Source: Plasmodium brasilianum (lineage: Eukaryota > Apicomplexa > Aconoidasida > Haemosporida > Plasmodiidae). From it: 64,000 nt of DNA. How positions within the stretch are numbered: the first letter of the stretch is position 1; each line of letters begins with the position of its first letter. The notes beneath the pieces are model-generated. The model made no database searches, was not told the DNA's origin, and saw only the letters and a program-made list of their open reading frames with translations. A program made the position numbers and the translations under genes. The DNA is taken from positions 434,001 through 498,000 of the forward strand of contig NC_090127.1 of NCBI RefSeq assembly GCF_023973825.1. Reading direction: 5' to 3'. Below are positions 12,295 through 27,200 of the stretch, piece by piece.

Positions 12295-13099
12295 AAAGGT
12301 AAAGCGCGAGAATATATTAAAAAGTCTGCAAATTTTTGTAGCACCTAGTGGAAAATATGAGTTCATAATTCGCTGTCCTTTTTTTGTTCTTACCTAAATG
12401 CTATTGACAGTTTTTAGCTTATTCGCATGCATGCATATACATATGTGTATGTCACGGATTAATGCAGCACGAAAATCTGTAATTTCATGATTGAACTATT
12501 TTGAAATTTCAGTTTTATATTTACGAATTAGGAAAAAAATTTTTTTTTTTTTTTTTTTTTTTTGTTTTGTTACTTATACGTGTTAATAATACGAGCATAA
12601 ACAATGTAACCTGTTAATAAAAGAAAACGCAGAACATGCATTATGTATCTGTTGTTTAAATACTACATAAAGAAAATAGAATGGTAGTTCTGTGAGCATT
12701 TTAGCATATACACAATACACTTTTACGAAAACTCAAAAACGACATACAATCTTTAAAATGATTGGAAATTTGTTCGTGTATTTAAAGTAGAACAATGTCA
12801 AGTGTAAAAGAAAAGAAAAAATGAAAAAAAAATTCAATGTAACTGTAATAAAAATTGTAAAGGGGCAGATAAATTTCACAACCACGTAACTTTTACTCTT
12901 TGTATTCGTAAAAACGTTTCCTACATTTTTTTTTTTTTTTACTTTTTAAATTATTTAAGTGATATATACATACATATATGTACATAAAAAAAAAACTGCA
13001 ATGTACTATTAATAAGACATATCTTAACCTAAGCAGCAAAAATCATAAAGAAAACAAAGCACATAATTCGAAACTGTAATAATTTGGCCTCCTTTCCAC
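12295..13099. other. Convergent intergenic (3' regions)
   Basis: 0.8 kb holding the 3' ends of the POLE3-like gene and cpsII. It includes a T24 run at about 12540-12563 and T and A tracts near 12926 and 12990. No gene seen. Confidence 0.55.
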
Positions 13100-16000
13100 T
13101 TAAACCAAACTTATATATTCATCATAACTCTTAATTGTATAGAAAGATCTCTTTTCCTTTCTTCTTGAAAACTTTCTATACAATGAATCTATAAATAATG
13201 AGGACAGCTTTATGTTCGTTATTAGTGGCACCTGAAAATCTGAAGCAAGTCTCCTAATTTTATAACCGTTTGAACTAACTTTTGTTTTGAGAGTATCTGT
13301 TATATTAATAACCATTTCCACTTTATGATTCATAATCAAATCTGTTATGTTAGGAAGTAAAAATTCAGAACTTTTATTATGCACCCTTATAAGTCTTTGA
13401 TGAAATTTTGAGTCTTTTGAGACATTAAATGATTCTAAGAACTTGGAATAAAAATCATACGTTCCCTCCGTTGCGTAAATTGTGAATCCCATTAAGAATA
13501 ATAACTGAAAAGGTTCTTCAAATGCTAGTTTATTATTTAAATTTTTAATACTTATCAAAATAGATTTTTTAGGTAATTTCATACCTGTAGCTACCAAAGA
13601 TTTTAGCAATGCTTCATATTTGTTTAAACCAAAACATGCTACTTCTCCTGTTGATTTCATTTCAACACCTAATATACAATCGGAACCATGTAATCTATTA
13701 AATGAAAAGATAGGAGATTTCACAGCAGTATATTCTAAATCTATTAATGATATATTAAATGGTTTTACATCATACCCCATTAATATTCTTGTAGCCAAAT
13801 CGATAAAATTTAAATTTAATGCTTTAGATATAAATGGAAAAGTTCTTGATGCTCTTAAATTACATTCTATTATTTTTATCTCATTCTGATGGCATATAAA
13901 TTGGATATTGAATGGTCCAGATATATTTAACGATTTAGATATTTTCTCTGAAATTTTTTTTATCTTTCTATGGGTTTCTACATAGATATTTTGTGCAGGA
14001 AGTATTAACGTAGCATCTCCAGAATGTACTCCTGCATTTTCTACATGTTCTGATATAGCGTAATTAATGATTTTCCCGTTTTTACTTACACAATCAATTT
14101 CTATTTCCTTAGCATTTTCAATAAACTTTGATATAACTACAGGATTATCCTTACTAACTATTGCTGCTTTCATTAAAAAGTTCTTTAATTCTTCAAAACA
14201 ATTCACAACTCTCATAGCTGCACCTGACAATACATAGGATGGCCTTACCAACACTGGAAATTTTACCTCGTTTGCAAATTGAATTGCTTTCGACAATTTC
14301 GTAAACTTATTCCACTTTGGTTGGTCAATTTTTAACGAGTCACATAAATGCGAAAACTTATTTCTATTCTCACAGCAATCAACACTCTTAGCACTAGATC
14401 CTAATATATTTACATTATTTTTATACAAACTGAAAACTAAATTATTAGATGTTTGCCCACCAAACGCAATTATAACACCTTGACTTTTTTCAAAATTATA
14501 TATAAATTTAATAACTTCTGTTGTTATTTCATCAAAATATAATCTATCACTCTCATCATAATCAGTACTAACCGTTTCAGGATTACAATTTATTAAAATT
14601 GCTTTATGATTTAATTTTCTAATAGTTTTAACACAATGTATAGCACTCCAATCAAATTCCACTGAGCTACCTATTCTGTAACAACCACAACCTAATACCA
14701 TAAAACATTTTTTCTTTTCCTTTTCTTTCTCATTTCTATCATTAATTATCTTAAATTCAATTCCATTAAATTTTTCATTAAATATATTCTTATGTCCTGA
14801 ATGCAAGGAAGACTTTTTTGAACCCTTAGATAATAATGAATCATATGCTTCGTCTTCATCTTCCTCTACTTCATAATCATCATAGCAACTACTATCCGAT
14901 GTGTGCACATACTCATCCTCATCGTCCTCGTCCATATAATCACTTTCTCCCTCACTAAATTTGGAACAATTACGCATAAAGGATAATTCGGAGAAACAAT
15001 CGCTACTCTTATCCTCATTATCAAAACAGATACTACTTTTTTTACTACTTCGTTTTCTCATAATGTTGTTGTTGCTACTACTTCTATATCTGCTTTTTTC
15101 ATTTTTCTGTTTCGCATCTATACCCTTTTCTTTATTAAAATCGTCTATATTACTTGACAACGTATGCTTGTTTATCTCTCGATACTTGCCTGTTACAGAG
15201 TCAAGTTCATATTGTGCAGTTTCATAATTAGAATCTGCGTTTTCTTTATTAATTAATTCTTTCATTTTATTTAATTTATATTCATTATTATAAACAGAGT
15301 CCACTACATAATAAGAATTCCCAGGACTTTTATTGTCAGTTAAATTTTTTTTCTTTTTGGATAAATATATATCAATATTTTTATTTGCCATTTCTTCATC
15401 TGATGTATTAAAATTATCTAAATATAATTGGTCATTTGTTGAGTGGGAACTTTTGTTAGATATAGCTTCTTCAATATTAGTGTTCATACCAATGTCTTTG
15501 TTTTTGACTTTTCTATCATTTTTATTAGTACTTTTTATGTTCACATCTTTTCCGTAATTACATTTTCCTGAAATGTCATTTGATTTGTTATTTATACTAG
15601 CATTCGCTACTCTTAAATTGCATGCAGTGCCATTTAAATGATTATAATAATTATTATTATTTTCACCTAAACATTCTTTCATGCATTTGTCGGTCTTAAT
15701 TTCATTTTTCTCGTTCCTACAACTACTACCACTATCGTACGTTTCTCTTTTATTTTCATTATTTACATTCTCTTGAGCCATATTATGCTCATTGTTAAAT
15801 GATAAATTATTTGGTGAATTGTTCACACTAAACATATTTGTTTCATCAGACCCTATGCTCCTTTCTTCTTTTCCATGTTTGCTAAACATGTTGCTATTAC
15901 TATTGCTATTATCAATATCAACACCATACTCATTTATATTTATACCATTTGATACTTTTGTTAGATTAATATAATTAGAACCATCATTGTTGAACATATT

Positions 16001-19000
16001 AGCAAGTTTTCTTTTATCCTCCTTATCCCCCTTCATATTGTATGCTCCTATTCCCCCTTCGCTTGCCACTGCTAAATTTTTATTATTATACACGTTTTTG
16101 CCACTTTCCTTTCTTTTTCCACTGCCTTCAACCATCACCTTCTTCTTCTTTTTCATATTTAAAGGCAAAACATCATGTTCTACTCCTTGATATGTTAAGT
16201 AGAGATAATTTGTTAAAGCAGGAAATTCTGCGGACAGGGTATCAATAACTTTTATATGAGGATGTAATCCTAAGCTTTCTCTATATTTCATAACAGTACT
16301 TTCTGTTACTTTTGTATTATTATATGATAAATAGTAAGCAATCTGCTTATCACTAAAACCATATTTCTTATAATATTTCAAATCAAAAAAAGATAACTGC
16401 TCCAATGTTAATGTTTTTAGTTTGTTTTGTAGGTTAAAAATATTATAAAATTTATATAAGAACCAATAATCAATATTAGTTAATTCTTGAATTTTTTCAA
16501 ACGGTATATTTAAATGAAAAGCTTGATGAATTGCATCTATCCTCTTAGGAGATGGGTTTTTTAACTCATCTATAATTTTTGCTTCTTCCCAATCAATACA
16601 ATACGTATTACTAAAACCTAAATAATTATCATCAATACATCTTAGAGACTTTTGTATAGATTCTTCAAATGTCCTACCTATAGACATTACCTCTCCTACA
16701 CTTTTCATACTACTGTTCATTGTATTTGAAGCAAATTCAAATTTATTTAAATCCCATCTTGGAATTTTGGTAATTATATAATCTAGAGATGGTTCAAAAC
16801 AAGCAGTAGTTTTTCTTGTTATACTATTTTTTAAACTAATTAAATCATAACCTAAAGCAATTTTTGCAGATATATATGCTAAAGGATAACCAGTAGCCTT
16901 AGATGCAAGAGCAGAACTTCTACTTAGTCTTGCATTAACTTCAATAATGCAATACTCTCCTGTTTTAGGATTTATGCCAAATTGAATATTGCATTCTCCA
17001 ATAATATTTAAATGTGTAATAACCTTTAGAGCTATTTCCCTAAATTTATAATATTCATGATTACTTAATGTCTGCGAAGGTGCCACAACCACACTGTCCC
17101 CTGTGTGAATTCCTAATGGATCTATATTTTCCATATTACAAATAGCTATGCAATTGTTTTTGTTATCTCTTAACAATTCATACTCGATTTCCTTCCATCC
17201 CCTTAATGATTTATCAATAAATATTTCATTATCTGTTTGTAAAAATATCTCTTTACATTTGTGAACTAACTCCTCTTCATTATTTATAAAACTACTATTT
17301 AAACCACCTAAGGAAAAGGTGGTACGTACTAAAATGGGATAGCCAATTTTGTTAGCAACTTCAATAGCTTGTTCAACATTCTTTGCACTTCCATATGGAG
17401 CAATAACTTCATTTATTTCTCTTAATTTTTCAGCGAACATACTTCTATTTTCAGTTATTAAAATAGATTCTAGAGATGTACCCAAGGCTAGACAATTATT
17501 TTTTTTTAAAACTTTTTTTTGCTCTAACATAAGAGCACAGTTTAAAGCAGTTTGTCCACCGAATGTGCATAATATAAAATCAGGTTTTTCCTTTTTAATA
17601 ATTTTTTCTACAAATTCGCAGTTTACGGGTAAAAAATATACCTTATCTGCTAATCCTTTTGATGTTTGAACAGTCGCAATATTTGGATTAACTAATATTA
17701 CATAAATACCACATTCTTTTAAACTTTTAATTGCTTGAGTACCTGAATAATCAAATTCACCTGCCTGGCCAATGCATAAACCACCACTTCCTAAGAGCAG
17801 CACTTTTTTTTTAATACAAATAATATTATGTCCGATATGTTCTCTAAATTCTCTTTTTTTATTAAATACATCTAAAAAAAAATTTTTAAAAAGAAATGAA
17901 GTATCTTCCGGTCCATTATTCCCTTCTGGGTGAAACTGAACGCTATAAAATCTTCCATTTTTATGTGCAATACCTTCTACTGATTTATCATTTGCATTTA
18001 TATAACTAATAGTTATGTCTTTTCTTCTTAATATATTTTTCTTTTTTAAACAATAACCATGATTCTGAGAAGTAATGTAACATTTGTTATCTACCAACTG
18101 AATAACTGGTTGATTTACACCTCTATTTCCATATTTCATTTTGTACGTTTCACATCCTAACGATAAACCTAATAGTTGATTACCTAAACATATACCAAAA
18201 ACAATTTTATTTTTATGTAAGCTTTTTCTTAGCGTTTCAATCAAAAGTTCACATTTTTTTGGATCCCCTGGACCATTAGATAATAACACTGCATCATAAT
18301 CTATGTAATTATAATCATAATAATACGGTACAATAATATATGTTAATGGAAGATCTTTACCATTTTTCATTAAATTTTTTATTATACTATTTTTAATTCC
18401 ACAATCAACAATAATGATAATTCTTTCCTTGTCCGATTTCCTTTTATTTACTAATTTTAAAAACTCCTCGTTATTCATTTTTTTTTTTATATACGTAGAA
18501 TAATCATTATTCAAATTGAACTTCTTGACCCCCTTTGAATTTTTATTAAAAGCGCTATCTAGGTAAGTACAATTATTAATTTGCATCCCCTCTTCTTCAA
18601 TCTTTACACCTTTCTCATTCATTGCGCTAGAGTCGTAAAATACCTCCCCACAGTTATCATTATTACTATATGTATCATTTATCAAGTTTTTCTTCATACT
18701 TTTTTCCACATCGTAATATCCATATTCATCTACATTTTCATCATGGAATGGACTATTCTCCTCAACATCAATTAAATATTTATCGTATTCACACAACGCA
18801 TATGAATTACAGAAAACATCATTTTCCTCACTATTCACGTTGTAATTGTAGTAAGTACTATAATCCTTTAAATTTTCATCTGAAGATGTTAAAATATTCA
18901 TTTTATTTGTTAAAACGTAATGATTATTTAAATCTTTATTATAGTCCGTCTTTTTCATTGACGATACCCGTTGGTAGTTATACTGACTGCCATTTATATT

Positions 19001-20134
19001 GCTATCATTTTCCTGATCTGTAAACAAAGAATCATTCATATCATTAACCGCCTTTAGTTCCTCTTTGCTTTTACTATTATGCACATCAGAAACCTTGCTC
19101 AATTTAAATACTCGTATAAAATGATTACAAACATATTTCTGAGTATCAATTTGACCTGGATCAAATAAACTTACTTCTTTATACAGTTTATCTATATTCT
19201 TTCTATTTTTATATATTACAATTTTTCCTAACATACTACCCTTTTCTCTTAATATTTTTGTTAAAGCTCTGGTATCTATACCTCCTATGCAAGGTATTTT
19301 ATAAATTTTCAACCATTCACTTAGCGTAATATAAGAGTTATAATGATAAGATTTTTTCGTATATTCACATATTACTAATCCTTGTATTTGAATTCTATTA
19401 CTTTCAAAATTTTCAACTAAACCAAAATTATTATGTTTGACTTCCTCCACTCCATAATTACCTATAGAAGGAAATGTTAAAACCAAAATCTGACCAAAAT
19501 AACTTGGATCTGTCAGGGCTTCCGGGTAACCAACCATGGCAGTGTTGAATATAACTTCTCCTGTCACAATATATTCTTCATTTTCAATTTTACTATTACT
19601 GAATAGCAAATCTTCCTTTACATAGTTTTTTTTTTTTATCACTTCATTGGAATTGTCACATTTTATAAATTCATTTTTTGATATAACCTTTTTCCCCTCT
19701 CCTCCTTCATAACCCACACTATAACCTACAAATTCTGTATTATCCTCAAGAATCAACTTCCCCACTGTTTTGTAATCTATATGTAAGACAAATAAGAAAA
19801 AATTAACCACATGTTTTCATATGTATATATAAATGTACAGGTGTACATGTAGGTATATCCACATGTACTGGTGCACGAGCAGTTATATCTATATGTACAG
19901 GGGTAAAAGTTCATATATGTATCTATATATGCACAGGATTACATACAGTTACATGCATAGTTATAAATATATAGATATATATATATATATGTATATATGT
20001 ATACATAGAACTACTTAAAATAAAAATCTATTACGTATGTATTCTTAACATTTACGTGTATTCAATTTGTTTCATATATACACTGTAAATTTTTACTATA
20101 TACCATAGTCCGGCCAGAACAACGATTTTATCAT
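13100..20134 (-). CDS. cpsII: Glutamine-hydrolysing carbamoyl phosphate synthetase II
   Basis: First step of de novo pyrimidine synthesis: glutamine, bicarbonate and ATP to carbamoyl phosphate. The long frame lacks its own ATG start (opens at GTG 19810). I propose exon 1 20134-20104 (ATG, 10 codons plus one base), intron 20103-19777 (GTATAT..ACATATAG) and exon 2 19776-13100, giving 2,235 residues. Order: CPSase small-chain N-terminal domain; insert 1 (about 233-460); class-I glutaminase with nucleophile Cys near 541 (GICLGNQ) and His-Pro-Glu near 626-628; ATP-grasp half A from about 668 (LLGSGGLCIGQAGEFDYSG); insert 2 (about 1220-1697, Asn/Ser/Asp-rich); ATP-grasp half B from about 1701; MGS-like allosteric domain from about 2100. 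No dihydroorotase or ATCase follows, as known for apicomplexans. The inserts are the known Plasmodium hallmark. Confidence 0.97.
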
Positions 20135-22663
20135 TTTCTTAAAAAGGATATTGAAAATTTAAATAAAAATATTGAGATTATGTTAAAACTTACAATAAAA
20201 GAAGGTTTATAAAATTAAATTACCGGAATATATTTGTGACGAATACATATTCTTCTTTTTAGTTAAAGCCTTTCAACATATTTTAATATAAATAAAAAGT
20301 AAATATATTTTTACATAGAAAAGCAGCATTATATTATATGCCTAAAATACTCTCTTGATATAAAAAAAAACTTTACGTTAAAATCTCCTCTGCTTTTCTC
20401 TTATTATATTTTTACTGTTAATTTTTTTTTCTTTTTTTTCATATTATTTATTTTTTCTTTTTTTTTCTCTTATTCCTCGTATTTCTTTTTTTTTTTTTTT
20501 TTTTTTTTTTTGTTATATAGTAAGTAATTTTGCGCTAAATTACGCTATATATAGACGATATCATGGTATACTGTAATGACTATGTTATACACATAAATAT
20601 ATTAAATATACATATATATATAATAAATAGATGCATTTATTCCCATGTTATTTCGTCTTCCATTTTTTAGTTTAATACATCTAAATATGTGACATTAAAA
20701 ATTTTTCAATGTCCATTCATTTTCGCTTATTTTTCTTTTGCTGTTTTTTCAAGAATTTTTTTATTTATGCTTAAAAGGATATGCTTTTAAGGTATATATA
20801 TAATATATGTACATGCATTTTATTCTCTTTAAAAGCTAAAAGAATTTAACGTTGAAAACTAGTACATGTATATTTTACTGCCTATATCATATGCCTGTGT
20901 TATAAAATTGATAGAATGTTAAATTAAGCCGATATATTATATTTACATTTTATTTTTTTCTTGATGTATCATAATAAATATAAAAGGGAAGAAGAGCCTG
21001 TTCATATCATGTGTACGTATTCTTATATATTTTTTTCCGTTAAGTAAATATAAACATTTTTTTTACTTAATATATTATGTTCTATTTTTTTCTGTGTTTT
21101 TGGATAAATAAGAAAAAAAAAAAAATAAAAGACAAAAAATAATTTGCGATAAGAAATGCTAGATAATGAGAAAACGTTTTTAATGTCTAATTATGAGAAA
21201 ATGTGTTCCCCTTTTTTCAGCTCCATTGAAGTGAATTCAATATATTAAAAATTCGTCTATAATAAAATCTAATTTAGAATTATATTAAAAATACAACGGA
21301 ATAAGAAAGGACATAAATTTTCATGTAAAAAGGATATATTATAGTACTTTATAAATGCTAAGCTAAATATATGAACCAGAAAATTTTAAATTTTAGTTAG
21401 CTACAAAAAAAAAAAAAATTAAAAAAAAAAAGTATTTTCTTTAATATTGATATTTAGAACTATATAAAAACATTATAAGAATATATGAATTAATTTTGAT
21501 ATTTATACACTAAAATAAGTAAATATATATTGCTTAAATCGAAAAATATTAAATTGAAGGATATAATTCGATTTTTCTTTTTGCTCTTTTGCTCATCAAT
21601 ATTAAATTTTCTCTGAAATTTATGAAAATGCGTTTTTTTTTCTCAAAAACAATAAAAGAGCAATAAAAAAGGAAAAAAAAATATTTGCACATAAAATATA
21701 TAAATATGTATAAATATATATACATATATCAATGCACATAACATACTTTTTATTATAGATTTATAAAACATTTATTTTAAAAATATTTAAAAGAGGATAT
21801 TTTTTAGTGTTATCCTTATTATTATATAACGAATAATTATTTACTTATCTTAAAAATTTAAATTATATTACATATTATTCATTATGCGTTTTCACACTTT
21901 TCACCCCTTTATATGCTAAAAATTTGTATTTTACATCTTCAGGTTAAAAAAAAAAAAAAGATAATACTTATTCTTATATAAACATTATTTTGACGTGTTT
22001 AGTCACAAAAGATATGCAAATTTATAGATTATGAAGTATATATAATTCATAAAAAATTTCCTTGTTGAAAGTGAGGTATTTACTTTTTCTATATATTTAG
22101 AAAAAGAGCTCAAAATGAGAAAATAATAAAAACAGCGAATAGAAAAAGAGAAATCCCATCATAATGCTTTTATTGTACGTATGTGTTTATATATAATTCA
22201 TATTATATATGTATAAAAGTAACAGCAAGTGCATTTAGTAATGAAATTTTTTTTTTCTCTTTTATTTAAAATAAAATAATAAATTGCAAAATAAAGATTA
22301 TAATATAATCACATTCTTTTGGGGGAGAAAACAATTTAAAAAAAAAAAAAAAATTGTATTTTATTAAAATTGTAATGCTATAATATTACAAAAGAAAAAA
22401 GAGTAGAATAATGAATCATACAAGAAACAAAAAAATCGAATTACTTTATAGAAAAAAAATTATATCTTTTACCATTTTACTGAATTAAAAGTATCACTAA
22501 TTCAATAAAACATAATTTATCGATAAAATTAAGCTTTGTGGTGTTACTTACACAAAAAAAAATTATATATATATATATATATATTCACTGTATACGTCAA
22601 ACCCCCTGTGTACGTAAACTTTCTGAAATAATTTTCAATTGTTTATTTTCTATATAATTCAAA
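20135..22663. other. Divergent intergenic between cpsII and rpS27
   Basis: 2.5 kb, very A+T-rich, with a T26 run at 20486-20511. It must contain the promoters of two highly expressed housekeeping genes. No ORF of note and no recognisable RNA gene. Confidence 0.55.
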
Positions 22664-23176
22664 ATGAATGTCGATTTGCTAAATCGTGATCCAGCGGAAG
22701 AAGCCAAAAAACATAAATTAAAAAGATTAATACCCAGCCCAAATTCCTATTTTATGGATGTAAAATGCCCAGGATGTCTTCAAATTACTACTTTGTTTAG
22801 TCACGCGCAAAATGTAGTTTTATGCGGAAGGTAAAACAAAAAAAAAAAAAAAGTTATTTCACTTTCTGCACATTTACGCCATTCTGTATAAACATATACT
22901 GTACTTTTGCATAACATCTTTTATGCATAACAGGAGAAGCTATTTGCCTTTTTTTTGTATATATATAATATATATATTTATATTTCTTTATTTTCAATTT
23001 ATCATTTGTTCTATAACATATGGCCACCTATTATTTTTGATATCATATATATATTACATATAAATACTTTTTTTTTTTTAATTTTGAAATTAAGTTGTAA
23101 CATTATGTTATGCCAACCAACGGGTGGAAAATGTAAATTAACAGAAGGTTGCTCATTTAGAAAAAAAATAGAATAA
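22664..23176 (+). CDS. rpS27: 40S ribosomal protein S27 (eS27), two exons
   Basis: Exon 1 is 22664-22830 (ATG 22664), the intron 22831-23094 (GTAAAA..TTAAG) and exon 2 23095-23176, giving 82 residues, the usual eS27 length. The C4 zinc-ribbon is intact: C35-x2-C38 and C54-x2-C57, with the second knuckle split by the intron. The family signature around [10 protein letters not shown] and [16 protein letters not shown] is clear. It is a structural component of the small ribosomal subunit head/platform region. It is divergent from cpsII and convergent with the giant gene. Confidence 0.98.
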
Positions 23177-24270
23177 ATAAACAGAAAAAGAGATATGATA
23201 GGCTATATTAAGGGAAGTTTTTTTTTTTAGAGGATTATGAAGGAAAATTTTTACCAGTTTCAGGAAATATATTTGTTAGCATATGGGGAAATACACATAT
23301 ACTTTTATATATATTTATTGAAATATGAGATATACATATTAAAATTTTCTTTTCGTAAATATAAATTTTCATGTTTATATATGGATATAATACATATACA
23401 TATTTACGAGCATTTATATTGTTTGCGAATTTTTAATTTCTAATATATATTTAACAACAAAAACTTATAAAAAGAGTAAAAAATTTTTTATTATTCACAT
23501 ATCCTTTAAGACACCAGTAAAATATTTACAGTTACTTAAATTTTAATGATTCTATGCCAATTATTATTATCGTTCCTTTTCTACTGATTGTGCACACATA
23601 ACAAAACAGGAAAAATGTTTTTATAGTTTGATGATATATCCATATATATATATATGATTGAAAACGTGCACTTAATTAATAAGGCGTACATTTCTTATGT
23701 TTTTCAAAATTTAAAATCATTCGAATGAAATAAAAAAAAACACGAACAGGACCGCGTTCATAGTTCTAATGTACATGTGAACTAATGAAACAGATTCGTT
23801 ATTATGAGAATAATGCAAAGAATCAAGAGGTCATGGTCTCCATTAAAGCATAAGTCATTGGAAATATATATATATATATATATATATATGTGGGTACATA
23901 AATTTGCATATGGGAATGCAACATGTAAGAATGCGCACAGATTTTCCTTCAGAAGGTAAAAATCCTTATATATTGGTGCAATATCGTACTCTAGGTATAA
24001 CTAATAAATAAATATAGAATAAAGTAAATATATGTAACATGTGACCAATTCATCATTTATCCTAAATGTATAAAAAAGAACATAAATGAAAACAGAAAGA
24101 ATATTCGTATAATTTCTATACATAAATGAATATATTTACCATACTATATTTCATTTCTGTTAAGGATGTTGCAATGTAAGAATATTACAAACATTATATA
24201 AATGTTTATATATGCACACTTTAAATATGTGAAGCCACGGTGTGACCATTTTTTTACTTATTTCTTCCAA
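23177..24270. other. Convergent intergenic
   Basis: 3' regions of rpS27 and the giant gene. A G+C-elevated island at about 23740-24010 has short overlapping open frames (see findings). Otherwise low complexity. Confidence 0.5.
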
Positions 24271-27200
24271 TTACAAAACTTTACTTTTTTCCCTATTTAA
24301 TCTTCTTAAATCTCGCTCTCGTATTGAATTCTTCACATCAGGTAGAGATAAATCAATGTTCTTTTTTTTCTTCATATTAGCACTATCTGTTTTTTTTAAT
24401 GAGGAATTTTTATCGGATAACATGGAATTAACACAGTTTAAAGCCTCATTTTTTGTTTTTATATTATTAAAAATGTTATAATCATCATATAAATATATAT
24501 TCTTATCGTTGTTTAATTTTATGTAATATAAAACACATTCTTTATTTTTTTTCTCTTCATCTACTGGATCGTTATTATTAAGCATAGATGTGATTGTTTC
24601 ACTATTTAAATCATTCAATAAATTATTATTATTAGCACTAACTATATTTTCCTTATCTGCCATATTATTTGACTTCTCCTTATTGGCATTATCTAACGGA
24701 ATTATTTGAGAGTTGTTCCTGTTTATATCTGTACAGTTAGCACTATAAACTAATTTACTAGTTAAAAATTTAATATTTTCACAGTTCAAATAATTTGTAC
24801 AATTTAATAATTTTCCATTGTTAAATACATTCAAAAAATATGTGAGGCTTGTTTTATTTTTATTATTAAGCGCATTTTCAACGAATTTCATTATACCTTC
24901 TTTCTTTTTTTTGTTTCTTTTATCATAATAAATGCTCATGTTCTTTATTATATCTTTTTCATTCTTTTGATAATATAGTAACTTTTTACATATTAGTAAA
25001 AACACACTGTGCATTCTTGTGGATAAATGGAAAGGCATAGTAGCTGATTTATTTGCTAAAAATTCTCTAAACAACTTAAAAATTCTAAGGTCCATCGATG
25101 CACTTGAGCTATTGTATATTAACTCTTCCCTGAGAGACGCTTGTTTCAAATACATATATTTGCTATCACTATTGGCAGTAATGCACCCTTCAGTAGATGT
25201 AAAAGCAGAAGTGCTACTGGAAAATAGCAAAATAATTGGATAAACCAAAACATGGGGAGTAAAATAACACAACACTTCGAAAATAAAGCATATATGTTCT
25301 GTAATTATTTTGAAAAGAATATTAATAACTGATATGTTATAGCCATACATAACTGTAGCTTCTTCCAATAATTTGTAATCATTGAACCTTTTTATTGTTT
25401 TACCTATATACACATAAATTTCGAACAACATTTTTAATATATGATAAATGTCATTTAAATGGTCTAAGTTGTCAAACCCTAAATATATCCATTTATTATC
25501 ATTTCTTGTAAATTTATTCTCTTTTTCACTACACACATTATCCGTTGCTGTTGCTGCTGCTACTTCTGCTTCTGATGTTGCTGTTACTGTTGCAGTCGTT
25601 GTGTTAATATTTTTATCAACTACAATTTCGTTATTATTAAATTTTTCTACTGAATCGTTCATGCTTTCTTTATTTTGGTTCATCATCGTTTCACTGATAC
25701 AGCTTTCTTGGCATCTGTTAAATTTGCTTTCATCGTTACTTATGTCCTTTGTTCCATTACTTTTACATTCACCGACATTGTTCTCACGTTGGTCAACATT
25801 TTCCTCCTCGCATTCTTCTGTACTTCTCTCCTTGTTTCCATCGGTTTTACTTTCGTCAATAAAGTTATTTTTACTATAACTAGTCTTATATTCATCATTG
25901 TTGCTATCCTTTCTTTCGGTATTTTTGCTATCACCTGTACCACTGTCTTTTTCAGAATTGATAATTTTTTCATGGACGCCTGTGTCCTTTCCTTCATTAG
26001 TGTTCCCTCCATCAGCACAACTATCCTTAGTTCCATCATTCTTATTTTCATCATTACTGGTTTTCACATTTTCATTTTTCATGTTTTCTTCTTTCTTTTC
26101 TTTATTAATTACATCTAAACACCTCTCCTCTATTAAGATGTTCATTACTTCAGTATCCAGTTTACTAATACAAAAATTTTCAAACATCTTTTTACTTTCA
26201 GAACAAATTTCATCATTAATTTTGGTCAATGCATTTTTCAAAACATTTTTACTAACCTCTAAAACAATGGTGAAATATTTTATTACGCAAAACTCATTTC
26301 TTTGAACTCTTTTGCAGTATAGGTTGTAATAATCTTGATTAAACGAATCATTTTGCCATATCTTGAATGTTCCTTTGACAACAAAAAATTTCATGTAATA
26401 AATGCATCGTTCATAATTTTTTCTCATAAAGTAGTATATACATATATGATAGGCAGCTTGTGAATTGTAATTTCCACAATTTTTATTTTCTGATATAAAA
26501 TTTAAACCTTCAATTATATCATTAAGAACATCTTCATATTTAATTTCAATATTTTTTATTACAACTTTTAATTTCATTATGTCATACATAAATTCGTTAA
26601 TTTTGTTTTTGTCTATCTCCATATCGTATACACCATTCACTTGGTCTTTCACTACCTCTTTAACCGATTTATTCAATGGACTGCTCATTGGACCCCTCAC
26701 TGCGCCTTTAACTGCAACGTTCATTATGTTTTTGACTTCATCATTTTTGCTCGAAGTATGAATAACCTTTTCAATACTAGAAGAATCACCATTTTTTATA
26801 GAACATTCTTCTAAATTATCATGTACGTTTTTTTGCTTCTGTTCTAATTTGATATGATTACTTTTCCCCTCATATTCCATATTATATGACGAGTTGTTGA
26901 AAACCTGTGACCTAAGGGTATTTAAATTACTATTTTCATGATAATCCGTGTAGTAATTTATTATATACATTTTAGAATTTATCTTTTTTTTCTTATTTGT
27001 ACTTAACTCATTTCTAATAGTACTATTACTAAAAAAAACACTTTCACTTATAGTTTCGTTCGTATTTGCATTCTCATCTAATATTCTGCTTCCCTTGTCC
27101 TGTTTTATGTTAGAACAATGTACTACAATATTTTCACCCCCTCCTCCATCATTATCATTGTTATCGTTATTATTTGTTCCGCTATTATTTGTATCATCTA

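Noticed and set aside
25448..26305. Plus-strand frames of 143, 147 and 135 codons
   Set aside because: Antisense of charged repeats in the giant gene's second exon; low-complexity hydrophobic translations.
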